A stretch of 26,251 nucleotides of DNA from UBA9732 sp963606545 (lineage in GTDB: Bacteria > Spirochaetota > Spirochaetia > Sphaerochaetales > Sphaerochaetaceae): positions 1-26,251 of the forward strand of contig CAVCYP010000023.1 in assembly GCA_963606545.1 (NCBI GenBank), given 5' to 3'. Below the pieces are notes generated by a model that was given only the letters and a program-made list of their open reading frames with translations, was not told the DNA's origin and did not search any database. The position numbers were made by a program, and so were the translations under genes. Below are positions 1-7,558 of this stretch, piece by piece (the first letter of the stretch is position 1; the number at the start of each line of letters is the position of its first letter).

Positions 1-782
1 CAAACGAAGGTTATGAAGATCTGCTTTACGTTGCAGAATGTGTTGGTCTTGTTCCTGCAACAGGTTTTGTATTTGAATCGGTTTCAGGCGAGCAGGTAAC
101 TCTCACAGCAGAGCAGCTTGCAAGTGCAAAGATTGTTTATGATGAAAACAATGTTATCACTCTTGTTTGTGGTGATGTTAGCCTTCCAAACGTCTATAGC
201 GTTACAGTTGAAGGAATTACAAAGGATTCTAAGCTTGAAGGCGATGGCGTTTACAGAATGGTAATGCTACTTAATGCTAATGGCGTTTACGGTTTTGATG
301 CTCCATACCTTCAGAACAGAGCTGGTACTTACTACCCAACTTCCAAGACAAAGTCCCATGCATATGCTGGCTGCTACTCAGTAGCTGAGCTCTTTGCTAA
401 GTTTGACGTAAAGCCAAGTGCAAACGTTGAAGTTATTTCTTACAAAGACGGCTCTGCAAGAGAAGAAGAGTATGAGCACTTCACAAAGAAGTACATTGCA
501 TGGCACGCAACTGGCGAGTACATTACTCTTGGTCAGGAGCAGTCAAAGGCTGAAGGCGCTGTCCTTAACGCTGGCTACTACCTTCTTGATGAGGACGCTT
601 TTGTCTACATCCCAGAAGACGGCCTGAGCGTTGCAAGCGTATTTGAGAAGACCGGTATGGCAGAAGTTTGCCAGTACAAGCTCACCTTTGCAGACGGCAC
701 AGTCCAGCGCCTGTATCTGGAGGACGTGCTTGCTCTTAACCTCGCATCTGACAGCAACTTGGTATCAATTGAAGTTAACTAA
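1..782 (+). CDS. Unrecognised protein with three internal repeats (3' part only)
   Basis: The reading frame is open from base 3 to the TAA at 780-782, so this is the C-terminal ~259 residues of a gene that begins before the window. The first internal ATG is at 258 but the frame runs through it. I do not recognise the family. Three units of about 40 residues align with each other: one at 18-134 (begins D-L-L-Y-V-A-E), one at 378-497 (S-V-A-E-L-F) and one at 624-743 (S-V-A-S-V-F). Each has a short helix-like start, a hydrophobic strand, a D-G-like turn (G-E, D-G, D-G) and a second helix. The spacing recalls the small repeated module found in some molybdopterin-enzyme-like or adhesin proteins, but that is only a resemblance. 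Tyr/Gly-rich stretches between units suggest an exported protein. A terminator follows, so it is the last gene of its own transcript. Confidence 0.7.
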   Translation, partial: NEGYEDLLYVAECVGLVPATGFVFESVSGEQVTLTAEQLASAKIVYDENNVITLVCGDVSLPNVYSVTVEGITKDSKLEGDGVYRMVMLLNANGVYGFDAPYLQNRAGTYYPTSKTKSHAYAGCYSVAELFAKFDVKPSANVEVISYKDGSAREEEYEHFTKKYIAWHATGEYITLGQEQSKAEGAVLNAGYYLLDEDAFVYIPEDGLSVASVFEKTGMAEVCQYKLTFADGTVQRLYLEDVLALNLASDSNLVSIEVN

Positions 783-819
783 TACTTAAACCGATTGATT
801 TTAATTTTAACTTTAAGAC

Positions 820-852
820 AAACACGCCACCGTTTCAGGTTGGCGTGTTTTG
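820..852 (+). terminator. Intrinsic terminator after the repeat protein
   Basis: A ten-base stem (AAACACGCCA at 820-829 with TGGCGTGTTT at 841-850) encloses an 11-base loop and ends in a short T run. It separates the partial upstream gene from the operon beginning at 886. Confidence 0.75.
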
Positions 853-885
853 CGTAATATTATACGTACTAAAAAAGGATAGAAC

Positions 886-2721
886 ATGAAAAAAACGCTT
901 AACAGAATCACAATCCTTCTTGTTGTGCTACTTGCATTTACCCTTGTAGGTTGTTCAAAACAAGAGACAAAGACGGAGTCTCAGCAGGAGGTTTCTACTA
1001 CTGTAGCTGAAGTTCAGCAACCCACTTCTGAGACCGTTGAAGCAGCTGTTGAAGAGGTCGTAACCTACCAGTGGGATAGCGATATTTTTGGAACCGGTGC
1101 TGTTGGCGCTAACGGTGCGGCGGCTTGTGCAAGTCCAATTGCCTCTCAAATTGCTGTTGATATCCTAGAGCAGGGTGGAAACGCCGTAGATGCTGCTGTT
1201 GCAATGATTTACGCTGTAGGCCTTCTTGAGCCAGCTGCAACCGGAATTGGTGGTGCAGGTCAAATGACCGTCTATCTTGCAGAAGAAAATAAGTACATTA
1301 CTATAGAGTATTTGACACAGGCTCCGGGTGCTGCAATTGCGGAGACCATTGATACGTCAAGCTCAGATAATCCACCATCGGTGCAGTCAATTGCAATCCC
1401 AGGCCAGGTTTACGGCACACTCACGGCGCTTGAAAATTGGGGCACCATGACAGCCGCTGAGGTCTTGGCACCAGTTATCAAGCTGGCGAGAGAGGGCTTC
1501 CCCGTCACCGAAAGATGGAATACTAACATTGAAGGCCGTTACGAGAACCTTAGCGCTTACGACTACACAATGGGCCTCTACACAGACGAAGGCTTCCTTT
1601 ACAGTGTAGGCGACATCATTACAAATAACGATTTAGCCGATACCTATCAACTTATTGCTGATGAAGGAATTAAAGGCTTCTATGACAGTGATTTCACAGA
1701 CAAGATGGTGGAGTACATCCAGAGTTTGGGAGGAATCCTTACTAGAGAAGATTTTGCTCAGTATAAAGCTGTAATCCGCGAGCCAATTTCTACAACCTAC
1801 AGAGGCTACACAGTTTACACTGTCAACGGCCCATCCACAGGCGGAGCTGCTCTCTTAGAGGCTTTAAATATTCTTGAAAACTTTGATTTGGCAAGCTATG
1901 GCTTTGATAGTGCTGAGACCGTTAACCTCATGGCAGAGGCTTATACTCTTGGTTATAAGGATGGAAACTCCTACATGGCAGACCCAACTTACTATGACAG
2001 TCCTGTTGAAACTATTATCTCAAAAGAATATGCAGCAGAAAGAGCAAAGAAAGTTAGTGCAACTTCCAAAGCTAAAATGCAGGGGGCAGGAAGACTTAAG
2101 GTTACTTTGAATGCAACCGGACAAGAAGTACTGGCCAGTAACGCGGTAGATCAGGGTGGTACTAGCCACATGGTAGTTGCAGATAAGTACGGCAACGTGG
2201 TTTCTACAACCAATACCAACGGTATCAACTTTGGTAGCGCTGTTGCTGTTCCTGGAACAGGTTTTGTCTTTACTGCACACCTTTCCAACCTGAACAACAG
2301 CTCCACAGCCTCCGTCAACATGCTTATGCCTTACATCAAAGTCTGCTCCACAACCTGTCCTACAATTGTGGCCGATGAATCTGGAAAGCCTGTTTTAGTG
2401 GTAGGTTCTCCTGGAAACTGGGCTTTGGTGTCTGCAGCTTTGGCAGCAATTGTTAACTACGTTGACTTTGATATGGACATTGCTGAAGCGGTTAATGCTC
2501 CAAGAATCTGGAAGGATGGTATGACCATCAAGGATTTGTATATTGAAGGTGGTTATAGTGAAGAGACCATCAAGGCAGTAGAAGAAATGGGCTACAATGT
2601 GCTGGATGCTGACAAAGAATACAGCTCTCACGTTGGAAACGTAGCAGCCATAGAGATAAAAGACGGTCTTTTCTACGCTATTGGTGATAACCGCAGACAC
2701 TATGGAGCTGCCGCTTATTAA
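886..2721 (+). CDS. Gamma-glutamyltransferase-like Ntn-hydrolase, lipoprotein
   Basis: This is a 611-aa protein of the gamma-glutamyltransferase (GGT) fold family, which self-cleaves to expose an N-terminal threonine nucleophile. A lipoprotein signal covers residues 1-23 (lipobox LVGC, Cys23), so it should sit on the outer face of a membrane. Family landmarks in order are GGNAVDAAVA (97-106), the TGIGGAGQMTVYL region (119-131), the large-subunit core to about 410, and the processing site GGTSHM with predicted nucleophile Thr426. FGSAVAVPGTGF (449-460) and GSPGNW (507-512) follow. Aligned by eye to E. coli GGT, the glutamyl-carboxylate arginine (Arg114) is Leu143, Asp433 is Asn468 and Gly484 is Asn511. 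A standard gamma-glutamyl substrate is therefore doubtful, and an amidase or acylase of the same fold is possible. RBS AAGGAT lies before ATG 886. It heads the operon with permease A 25 bases downstream. Confidence 0.85.
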   Translation: MKKTLNRITILLVVLLAFTLVGCSKQETKTESQQEVSTTVAEVQQPTSETVEAAVEEVVTYQWDSDIFGTGAVGANGAAACASPIASQIAVDILEQGGNAVDAAVAMIYAVGLLEPAATGIGGAGQMTVYLAEENKYITIEYLTQAPGAAIAETIDTSSSDNPPSVQSIAIPGQVYGTLTALENWGTMTAAEVLAPVIKLAREGFPVTERWNTNIEGRYENLSAYDYTMGLYTDEGFLYSVGDIITNNDLADTYQLIADEGIKGFYDSDFTDKMVEYIQSLGGILTREDFAQYKAVIREPISTTYRGYTVYTVNGPSTGGAALLEALNILENFDLASYGFDSAETVNLMAEAYTLGYKDGNSYMADPTYYDSPVETIISKEYAAERAKKVSATSKAKMQGAGRLKVTLNATGQEVLASNAVDQGGTSHMVVADKYGNVVSTTNTNGINFGSAVAVPGTGFVFTAHLSNLNNSSTASVNMLMPYIKVCSTTCPTIVADESGKPVLVVGSPGNWALVSAALAAIVNYVDFDMDIAEAVNAPRIWKDGMTIKDLYIEGGYSEETIKAVEEMGYNVLDADKEYSSHVGNVAAIEIKDGLFYAIGDNRRHYGAAAY

Positions 2722-2746
2722 TTTCTTAGATATATAGAGGAAATCT

Positions 2747-4018
2747 ATGAGAGAAGAAATATATGTAGCCCTCGTGATGTTTTTAATTTCAATTGGGGGC
2801 TCTATAGCTACTAAGAACAATAAGAAATGGTCTGTATTGTTCTTGTTCCTTGCTGCCGTTGCGGGAAGCCTTACAGCTGGCATGGGAATTAGATTTAGAG
2901 AGATTGTTGAAGGTCCTTTTGGCTTCTTGGATAGCCTGCTCTGTGTTTTTTCTGCCACACTTTTTGTGTTCTGTTTAAACAAGAGTGGTGCTTTTGAGCT
3001 ACTTTTCAAGAAGATTAGCGGTATAAAGAATTCAGTTCTCAAGGCTTTTGCTGTTCTTTTCTTTGTTGCTCTTCCAGCAATGCTTACCGGTTTTGCAGGA
3101 GCAAGTATCCTGACAACTGGAAAGTTGGTTGGCTCTGCTATTGAAGATAAGAAGAAGGCTTCCGTCGTGGTTATTGTTGGGTCTTTCTTGGGGGTGATTT
3201 TGCCACCAAACTGCATTGCTGCAATAATTGCTGCAAACGGAGCTGGAAGTGTACTTCCAACTCCTTACGTTGGCTTTTTCCTGCCTCTTTTGCTTATTGC
3301 ACTTCCTGCCTTTATTTTCTTTGCTCTTTATCAGAGAAAAGTTTTGGCATCCGTTTGCTATGAGAAAGAGACCAATAAGGAAGCGTTACTATCTTTGATT
3401 GTTTTAGCTCTTGTTGGCGTTGCAGTCTTGATTGATGGGCTTCTTTCCTCCTTTGTTTACATTGGAGGTTTGACTTTAGTTTTCTTTATTGCAACCCTTC
3501 TTGTGCTTATTGTTTGTAAGGGCTTTGGTAGTGTTAAGACAACCTTGGATACCCTTTCAGATGGTGCAATGAAGGCGGTGGTTCCAATTGCAATTGTATT
3601 TGCCCTTGGAAGTTTCATTGAAGTCAGTTCAATGACTGGTGTCAGAGGTCTTTATAGTCTGTGGATTCTTCCTTATGACACAAGATATGTGATGCTAGTT
3701 CTTATGGCTTTAGCTCTCGTGATTGGTTATTTTGTTTCAATTCCAATTCCAGCCTTCTTAATAACTTATGCGGTGTTCCCAATTGGTTGGCTTGCAAATA
3801 CCGTTGTAGTTTCTGGTTGTAGCGTTGCTATTGCACTGGTGGCTTTGATTACAAAACACGGCGGAATTGCTGAGGAAGTTTTTAGGAATATCGGGCCAGA
3901 GGGGAAACTGGAGCGCGGGGAGCTGTTTAAGGCTACTTGGCCGGTGGCGCTTTTGGTGTTGGCAATGGGCGTTGTTATGGTGCTTTTGGGCGATAACATG
4001 AGCTTTTTGATTCTGTAG
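2747..4018 (+). CDS. DctM-like (TRAP large subunit / ion transporter superfamily) permease A
   Basis: A 423-aa, highly hydrophobic protein with roughly ten to twelve membrane segments. Length and layout fit the TRAP large permease (DctM) group of the ion-transporter superfamily. The half-repeat signature appears as G-V-I-L-P-P-N-C near residue 154, the position where DctM proteins have a G-x-x-x-P-P motif in the first re-entrant loop. It shares with the second permease of this window (6114) an R-x-x-x-E-G-x-F ... D-x-x-L ... SGA block near residues 50-84, so the two are paralogues. It probably imports an anionic organic or amino-acid-derived compound. Normal TRAP systems also encode a four-helix DctQ and a periplasmic DctP. 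Neither is adjacent here, and a 48-aa two-helix protein follows instead. The substrate is unknown. Placed between a GGT-like lipoprotein and an M14 deacylase. Confidence 0.75.
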   Translation: MREEIYVALVMFLISIGGSIATKNNKKWSVLFLFLAAVAGSLTAGMGIRFREIVEGPFGFLDSLLCVFSATLFVFCLNKSGAFELLFKKISGIKNSVLKAFAVLFFVALPAMLTGFAGASILTTGKLVGSAIEDKKKASVVVIVGSFLGVILPPNCIAAIIAANGAGSVLPTPYVGFFLPLLLIALPAFIFFALYQRKVLASVCYEKETNKEALLSLIVLALVGVAVLIDGLLSSFVYIGGLTLVFFIATLLVLIVCKGFGSVKTTLDTLSDGAMKAVVPIAIVFALGSFIEVSSMTGVRGLYSLWILPYDTRYVMLVLMALALVIGYFVSIPIPAFLITYAVFPIGWLANTVVVSGCSVAIALVALITKHGGIAEEVFRNIGPEGKLERGELFKATWPVALLVLAMGVVMVLLGDNMSFLIL

Positions 4019-4027
4019 GAGGTTGTG

Positions 4028-4174
4028 ATGCTTCAGGTGATTTATTATGTGATAATCAGCGTTTTTGCGTTGCTACTTCTGTTTAATATTCTCAAGAAGC
4101 GGCCGTTTGTTGAGCTGGTTTGTATTGCGTATGTGCTTGTGACGTTTGCACTTAGGGCGTTGCATATTAAATAG
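4028..4174 (+). CDS. 48-aa two-helix membrane microprotein A
   Basis: A short gene fills the gap between permease A and deacylase A. ATG 4028 is preceded by a perfect AGGAGG (4017-4022, overlapping the permease stop codon) with five bases of spacing; an in-frame GTG at 4025 is too close to that RBS. The product has one hydrophobic helix at about residues 4-22, a basic turn K-K-R (23-25), and a second hydrophobic helix at about 29-42, ending L-R-A-L-H-I-K. A similar protein lies at the same place in the second cassette (7402-7551), with a Lys-rich turn and the ending L-R-L-L-L-I-K. The repeated position and shared layout argue for a real gene. It may be a minimal partner of the permease in place of DctQ, which is inference. 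No family recognised. Confidence 0.8.
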   Translation: MLQVIYYVIISVFALLLLFNILKKRPFVELVCIAYVLVTFALRALHIK

Positions 4175-4183
4175 GGGGACAGT

Positions 4184-5329
4184 ATGAGCTATATTAAAAA
4201 TATTGTAGTCATTGCAGTTGCCCTGTTGTTTGCCGTCATGGCCAGTGTGGATTTTCTTGCTATGCAGGAGGACGAGCCTATTGCGGATAATCCTAATCTG
4301 ACGGAAATCAAGATGCTTTCTGAGTACTGTGAAGGCCTTGAAGGTACAGATTTGGATACTGAAATCTACGTCTTTGACAGTGGCGTGGAAGGGGGCTCCT
4401 TCCTTATTCTGGGCGGAACTCACCCAAATGAGAGTGCAGGGCTTCTTGCCGCTATTGCTTTGGTGGAGAATATCAAGGTTACACAGGGCAAGGTTTACAT
4501 AATTCCAAGGACCAACAAGAGTGGTTTTACTCATACTTCTCCGCTGGATGGTATGCAGGATTTCTTCTCAATTACGCTTTCTGACGGCAGTGTTAGAACG
4601 TTCCGTGTTGGTAATAGACTTACCAATCCTGTTGACCAGTGGCCGGACTATACTTACTACGAAGGCACCTCCGGAAGAAAGCTGGTTGGAACGGAAAGTG
4701 CAGAGATTCGTAACGTTAACCGTTTGTACTACGGAAACGAAAACGGTGTCCTAACAGAGAAGGTTTGCGCAGGAATTTTCAACTTAATCGTGCAAGAGGA
4801 CATCAATATCACTATGGATATGCATGAAGGCTCCCCGGAATTCCTCTATCTGGACTGCACTATGGTTAACCAAAAAGCCGATAATTCCACAGCAATGGTC
4901 ATTGCTAGTACCATGGCTTTGAACATGCAGTTGGAGGACTTGGATATGAGAGCCGAGTACTCAGGCGTGACGTCTTACGGGCTTTCCCATAGAAGCTTGG
5001 GAGACAACACCTCCTCCATGATGACGTTGATGGAAACGTACAATCCTTCAATGGGTCCATTACATGGAAAGATGGACGATGATTTGATAATTAATGGAAA
5101 CGAGCCTAACTATGTTCAGGCTCATGAAGATGGATATGTGTACTTTGATGTTCCAGAGGACGGGTATCCGCTTATTGATAGGGTTGCAAGACAAATTACC
5201 TGTATTTCGTATCTTGCTGAGGCTTACAGTGAAACTTATCCTGAAAAGGTTATAGCCTTTGAAGGCCTTGGTAGTTATAGTGATATGGTAAAGGAAGGTC
5301 TTGAGAATCTTCTAAAAAGTGTTAACTAA
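4184..5329 (+). CDS. Membrane-anchored M14-type (AstE/AspA-like) deacylase A
   Basis: A 381-aa zinc hydrolase of the succinylglutamate desuccinylase/aspartoacylase branch of the M14 carboxypeptidase family, which removes acyl groups from N-acyl amino acids. Zinc ligands are visible as GGTHPNES (His80, Glu83) and MDMHEGSPE (His214). Arg176, Asn179 and Arg180 in the R-N-V-N-R block match the substrate-binding region, and Glu284 (T-L-M-E-T) is the likely catalytic base. Residues 5-22 form an N-terminal hydrophobic anchor, so the enzyme should act outside the cytoplasm, unlike classical AstE or AspA. The RBS is the G-rich AGGGGGA just before ATG 4184, which lies nine bases after the microprotein stop. 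It is clearly paralogous to deacylase B (shared SGVEG, GGTH, NP-DQWPD and THR/SHR-LGDNT blocks). The acyl group removed is unknown. Confidence 0.82.
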   Translation: MSYIKNIVVIAVALLFAVMASVDFLAMQEDEPIADNPNLTEIKMLSEYCEGLEGTDLDTEIYVFDSGVEGGSFLILGGTHPNESAGLLAAIALVENIKVTQGKVYIIPRTNKSGFTHTSPLDGMQDFFSITLSDGSVRTFRVGNRLTNPVDQWPDYTYYEGTSGRKLVGTESAEIRNVNRLYYGNENGVLTEKVCAGIFNLIVQEDINITMDMHEGSPEFLYLDCTMVNQKADNSTAMVIASTMALNMQLEDLDMRAEYSGVTSYGLSHRSLGDNTSSMMTLMETYNPSMGPLHGKMDDDLIINGNEPNYVQAHEDGYVYFDVPEDGYPLIDRVARQITCISYLAEAYSETYPEKVIAFEGLGSYSDMVKEGLENLLKSVN

Positions 5330-5355
5330 TTTTGATTGATTTGGAGGTCAAATAT

Positions 5356-6114
5356 ATGAAAAAAGTAATCATTACAATTTTGTCCCTTGCAATGATTTTC
5401 GCATTCGTAGGATGCAGCAAGAGCTCAAGCTCTGCTTCATCAAGCACAACTACTGCAACAACAGCTACAACAACTACAACTTCTACAACTGAAGCTGTTG
5501 CAAATACAACAACTCCATCAACTGGAACGGTTGATGCAGAGTATGATCCAAACAAAACTGTTGATTTTGTACAGCAGACAAGCGACTCCAATAGAGTTGT
5601 CACAGTTGGCTCCATTGACGGTTTAAAGTATGAGACTCCAGTTTTCATTACTTCCTTTGGCCAGAGCACAGATGCTGCAATGCTAGAGACGGTTATGAAA
5701 AATATCAATAAGTCTACTTCTGTTGAGTATGTCTATAATGCAACAGCAACTGCTGATGCCCTGAAGGGTTATAAGACGGTTATCATTGCTGTTGGTGCAA
5801 GTACAAAGGGCCTTGGGGCTGCAGGTATTTCTGAAGCAGAGGAAACCGCTAGAGCAACAGAAATTATCAACTATTTGAAGGCAAATCCAGAGGTTCAGGT
5901 TATCTGCTGCCACATTGGTGGTTCTGCACGCCGTGGAACTCTTTCAGATGTCTATGCTGACATGGTTATGGAAATTTCCAGTTTGATTGTTCTCAAAGAA
6001 GATGCAAACTTTGATTATAAGTTCACAACTTATGCAGAAGAGCACAATATTCCAATTAGCCTTATCTATGCAACAAAGGATACTATTTCAGTCTTCAAGG
6101 AAATTTTTAAATAA
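5356..6114 (+). CDS. DUF6305-like lipoprotein with Ser/Thr linker
   Basis: A 252-aa lipoprotein. ATG 5356 is chosen because GGAGG (5343-5347) sits eight bases upstream and it opens directly into a lipoprotein signal (lipobox FVGC). An earlier in-frame ATG at 5332 would add eight polar residues ahead of the signal. After the lipid-anchored Cys comes a linker of about 40 residues made almost only of Ser, Thr and Ala, encoded by ACA/ACT-rich repeats. The folded domain contains VFITSFGQS, GYKTVIIAVG, A-S-T-K-G-L-G-A-A-G and H-I-G-G-S-A-R-R-G, a Rossmann-like alternating pattern. From memory this matches the DUF6305 proteins, whose function is undescribed; I could not check. Its stop overlaps the start of permease B (TAATG), which suggests coupled translation. 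It may be the external solute-capturing partner of that permease, an inference from position. Confidence 0.75.
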   Translation: MKKVIITILSLAMIFAFVGCSKSSSSASSSTTTATTATTTTTSTTEAVANTTTPSTGTVDAEYDPNKTVDFVQQTSDSNRVVTVGSIDGLKYETPVFITSFGQSTDAAMLETVMKNINKSTSVEYVYNATATADALKGYKTVIIAVGASTKGLGAAGISEAEETARATEIINYLKANPEVQVICCHIGGSARRGTLSDVYADMVMEISSLIVLKEDANFDYKFTTYAEEHNIPISLIYATKDTISVFKEIFK

Positions 6115-7391
6115 TGGACATTGAACTCATTTGCCTATTATCCATGTTGGCAGTTTTTTTGCTGTCCAACCTTTTGTTTAAATTGCCTGTAAGTGTCTCA
6201 ATGATTCTGGGCGCCGTTGTTGGTGCCCTAGTTGGGGGACAAGGTATTCCTCTCAGACATTTGTTTGAGGGAACCTTCACCTATGTGGACACTATGTTAA
6301 TCATCTCAACTGCCATGTTGTTCATGACAGTTGTTCAGGAATCGGGGGCTTTGGATGCTCTTAACGCAGCAATTGTGACCAGATTTTACAAGGTTCCAGC
6401 CTTGATGCTGATTCTTTTGATGTTTGTCATCATGTTTCCTGGAATGATTACAGGTTCTTCAACTGCAGCCGTTCTTAGCGCCGGCGCTCTTGTAGCTCCA
6501 ATTCTGCTACTCATTGGAATTCCTAGAGATAAAGCAGGGGCAATTCTTGCAATTGGTGCAATCATGGGTATGGCAGCGCCTCCAATTAACATTCCTGCAA
6601 TGCTTATTGGTGGTGGAGTTGATATGCCTTACATTGGCTTTGACGGGCCCTTGTTCTTAATGACAATTCCTTGTGCTATTTTTACTGTCCTATTCTTAGG
6701 TCTCAAGTACTGCAAGAATTTGGATCTGGAAAAGCTCAAGGAAGGCCTTGATTTGGAAGTTGGCAAAAAATATGGCTTTAAGCTGTACCTTCCAATCCTT
6801 GTGCTTATTGTTCTTCTTGTAGCTTCCAAGGTGATTCCTTCTTTCCCGCAGCTGGGTACGTGTTTGATTTTCTTGATTTCAGCAGTTATCGGGTTATTTA
6901 CGGGTAAGCGTTTCAATTTCTGGGAGAAGGCGCTGGAGGCTATGGATACGACAATTCCTGTGCTGGCAAAGCTTATGGGCGTTGGGATGTTCATTCAGGT
7001 TATGACGCTGGTGGGAGCTAGAGGCTGGATTGTTGTGAGCTGTCTTGGGCTTGGAATGGTCTTTGTCTACATTGCGTCCTTTACCATTATGCCGGCGTTT
7101 GGAGCGGTCAGTTCGTATGGCGCGGCATCGGTTATTGGAGTGCCGTTTTTGCTGGTTATCATCCAGAACACCTCTTGCAGCGATATTGTAGTTGCAGCGG
7201 TTTTGGCTTTCTCTTGCTGTCTTGGAGACCTGATGCCTCCAACGGCGCTGGCTGGAAACTATGCGGCTCAGATTGTGGATTTGAAGTATCCAAAGGTGCT
7301 AAAAAACTGCATCCTTCCGTTCTTGGTTTGCATTGCGGTGGCGGTGGTTTGCCTGCTTAATTCAAGTGCACTTGCATTTTTGACTAACTAG
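6114..7391 (+). CDS. DctM-like (TRAP large subunit / ion transporter superfamily) permease B
   Basis: A 425-aa polytopic membrane protein, paralogous to permease A and nearly the same length. The first half contains P-G-M-I-T-G-S-S-T-A-A-V followed by G-M-A-A-P-P-I-N, the position of the P-P re-entrant motif in DctM transporters. The second half has a matching S-S-Y-G-A-A-S and G-D-L-M-P-P-T-A block, which supports the inverted-repeat architecture of this superfamily. ATG 6114 overlaps the TAA of the DUF6305-like gene by one base and has no strong RBS of its own, so translation is probably coupled. It is followed ten bases later by a 49-aa two-helix protein rather than by DctQ. The likely role is secondary uptake of a product of the neighbouring deacylases; the substrate is not readable from sequence. 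Confidence 0.78.
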   Translation: MDIELICLLSMLAVFLLSNLLFKLPVSVSMILGAVVGALVGGQGIPLRHLFEGTFTYVDTMLIISTAMLFMTVVQESGALDALNAAIVTRFYKVPALMLILLMFVIMFPGMITGSSTAAVLSAGALVAPILLLIGIPRDKAGAILAIGAIMGMAAPPINIPAMLIGGGVDMPYIGFDGPLFLMTIPCAIFTVLFLGLKYCKNLDLEKLKEGLDLEVGKKYGFKLYLPILVLIVLLVASKVIPSFPQLGTCLIFLISAVIGLFTGKRFNFWEKALEAMDTTIPVLAKLMGVGMFIQVMTLVGARGWIVVSCLGLGMVFVYIASFTIMPAFGAVSSYGAASVIGVPFLLVIIQNTSCSDIVVAAVLAFSCCLGDLMPPTALAGNYAAQIVDLKYPKVLKNCILPFLVCIAVAVVCLLNSSALAFLTN

Positions 7392-7401
7392 GGGGCTGGG
7401 T

Positions 7402-7551
7402 GTGATTAAGTATATTTATCTTGCTATTGTAGCTTTTATTCTTGCTTTGATTGCAACCTGCATGTTCAAAAAGAAGAACAACGTGTTTTTTCAGTTTGAC
7501 GCCGCCCTTGTCATGGTAACGCTTATTTTGCGCCTTTTGTTGATAAAGTGA
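7402..7551 (+). CDS. 49-aa two-helix membrane microprotein B
   Basis: This gene begins with GTG 7402 shortly after a G-rich GGGGGCTGGG tract (7391-7400) that can act as RBS, and it fills the space between permease B and deacylase B. The product has helix one at about residues 4-21, a basic turn K-K-K-N-N (23-27), and helix two at about 34-48, ending L-R-L-L-L-I-K. Size, topology, the Lys-rich turn and the C-terminal ending all match microprotein A at 4028, although sequence identity elsewhere is low. The predicted basic turn would be cytoplasmic by the positive-inside rule, with both ends outside. It is probably a small subunit or stabiliser of permease B. The GTG start is less certain than the frame, but no better upstream start exists without entering the permease gene. 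Confidence 0.75.
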   Translation: MIKYIYLAIVAFILALIATCMFKKKNNVFFQFDAALVMVTLILRLLLIK

Positions 7552-7558
7552 GGTCAAG

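Noticed and set aside
840..866. Possible promoter TTGGCG ... TATACG before the GGT-like gene
   Set aside because: The -35 candidate lies in the terminator stem and spacing is 15 bases with a poor -10; not strong enough to list, although a promoter near here is expected.
2395..3216. 273-codon open frame on the minus strand
   Set aside because: It spans the 3' end of the GGT-like gene and the 5' part of permease A. The product lacks any recognisable motif, and both plus-strand genes are strongly supported.
4073..4534. 153-codon minus-strand frame opposite microprotein A and deacylase A
   Set aside because: Low-complexity mixture of residues, no RBS, and it conflicts with well-supported plus-strand genes; shadow frame.
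5440..5540. ACA/ACT-rich tract as a microsatellite
   Set aside because: It is irregular and fully explained as codons for the Ser/Thr linker of the lipoprotein; there is no uniform repeat unit.
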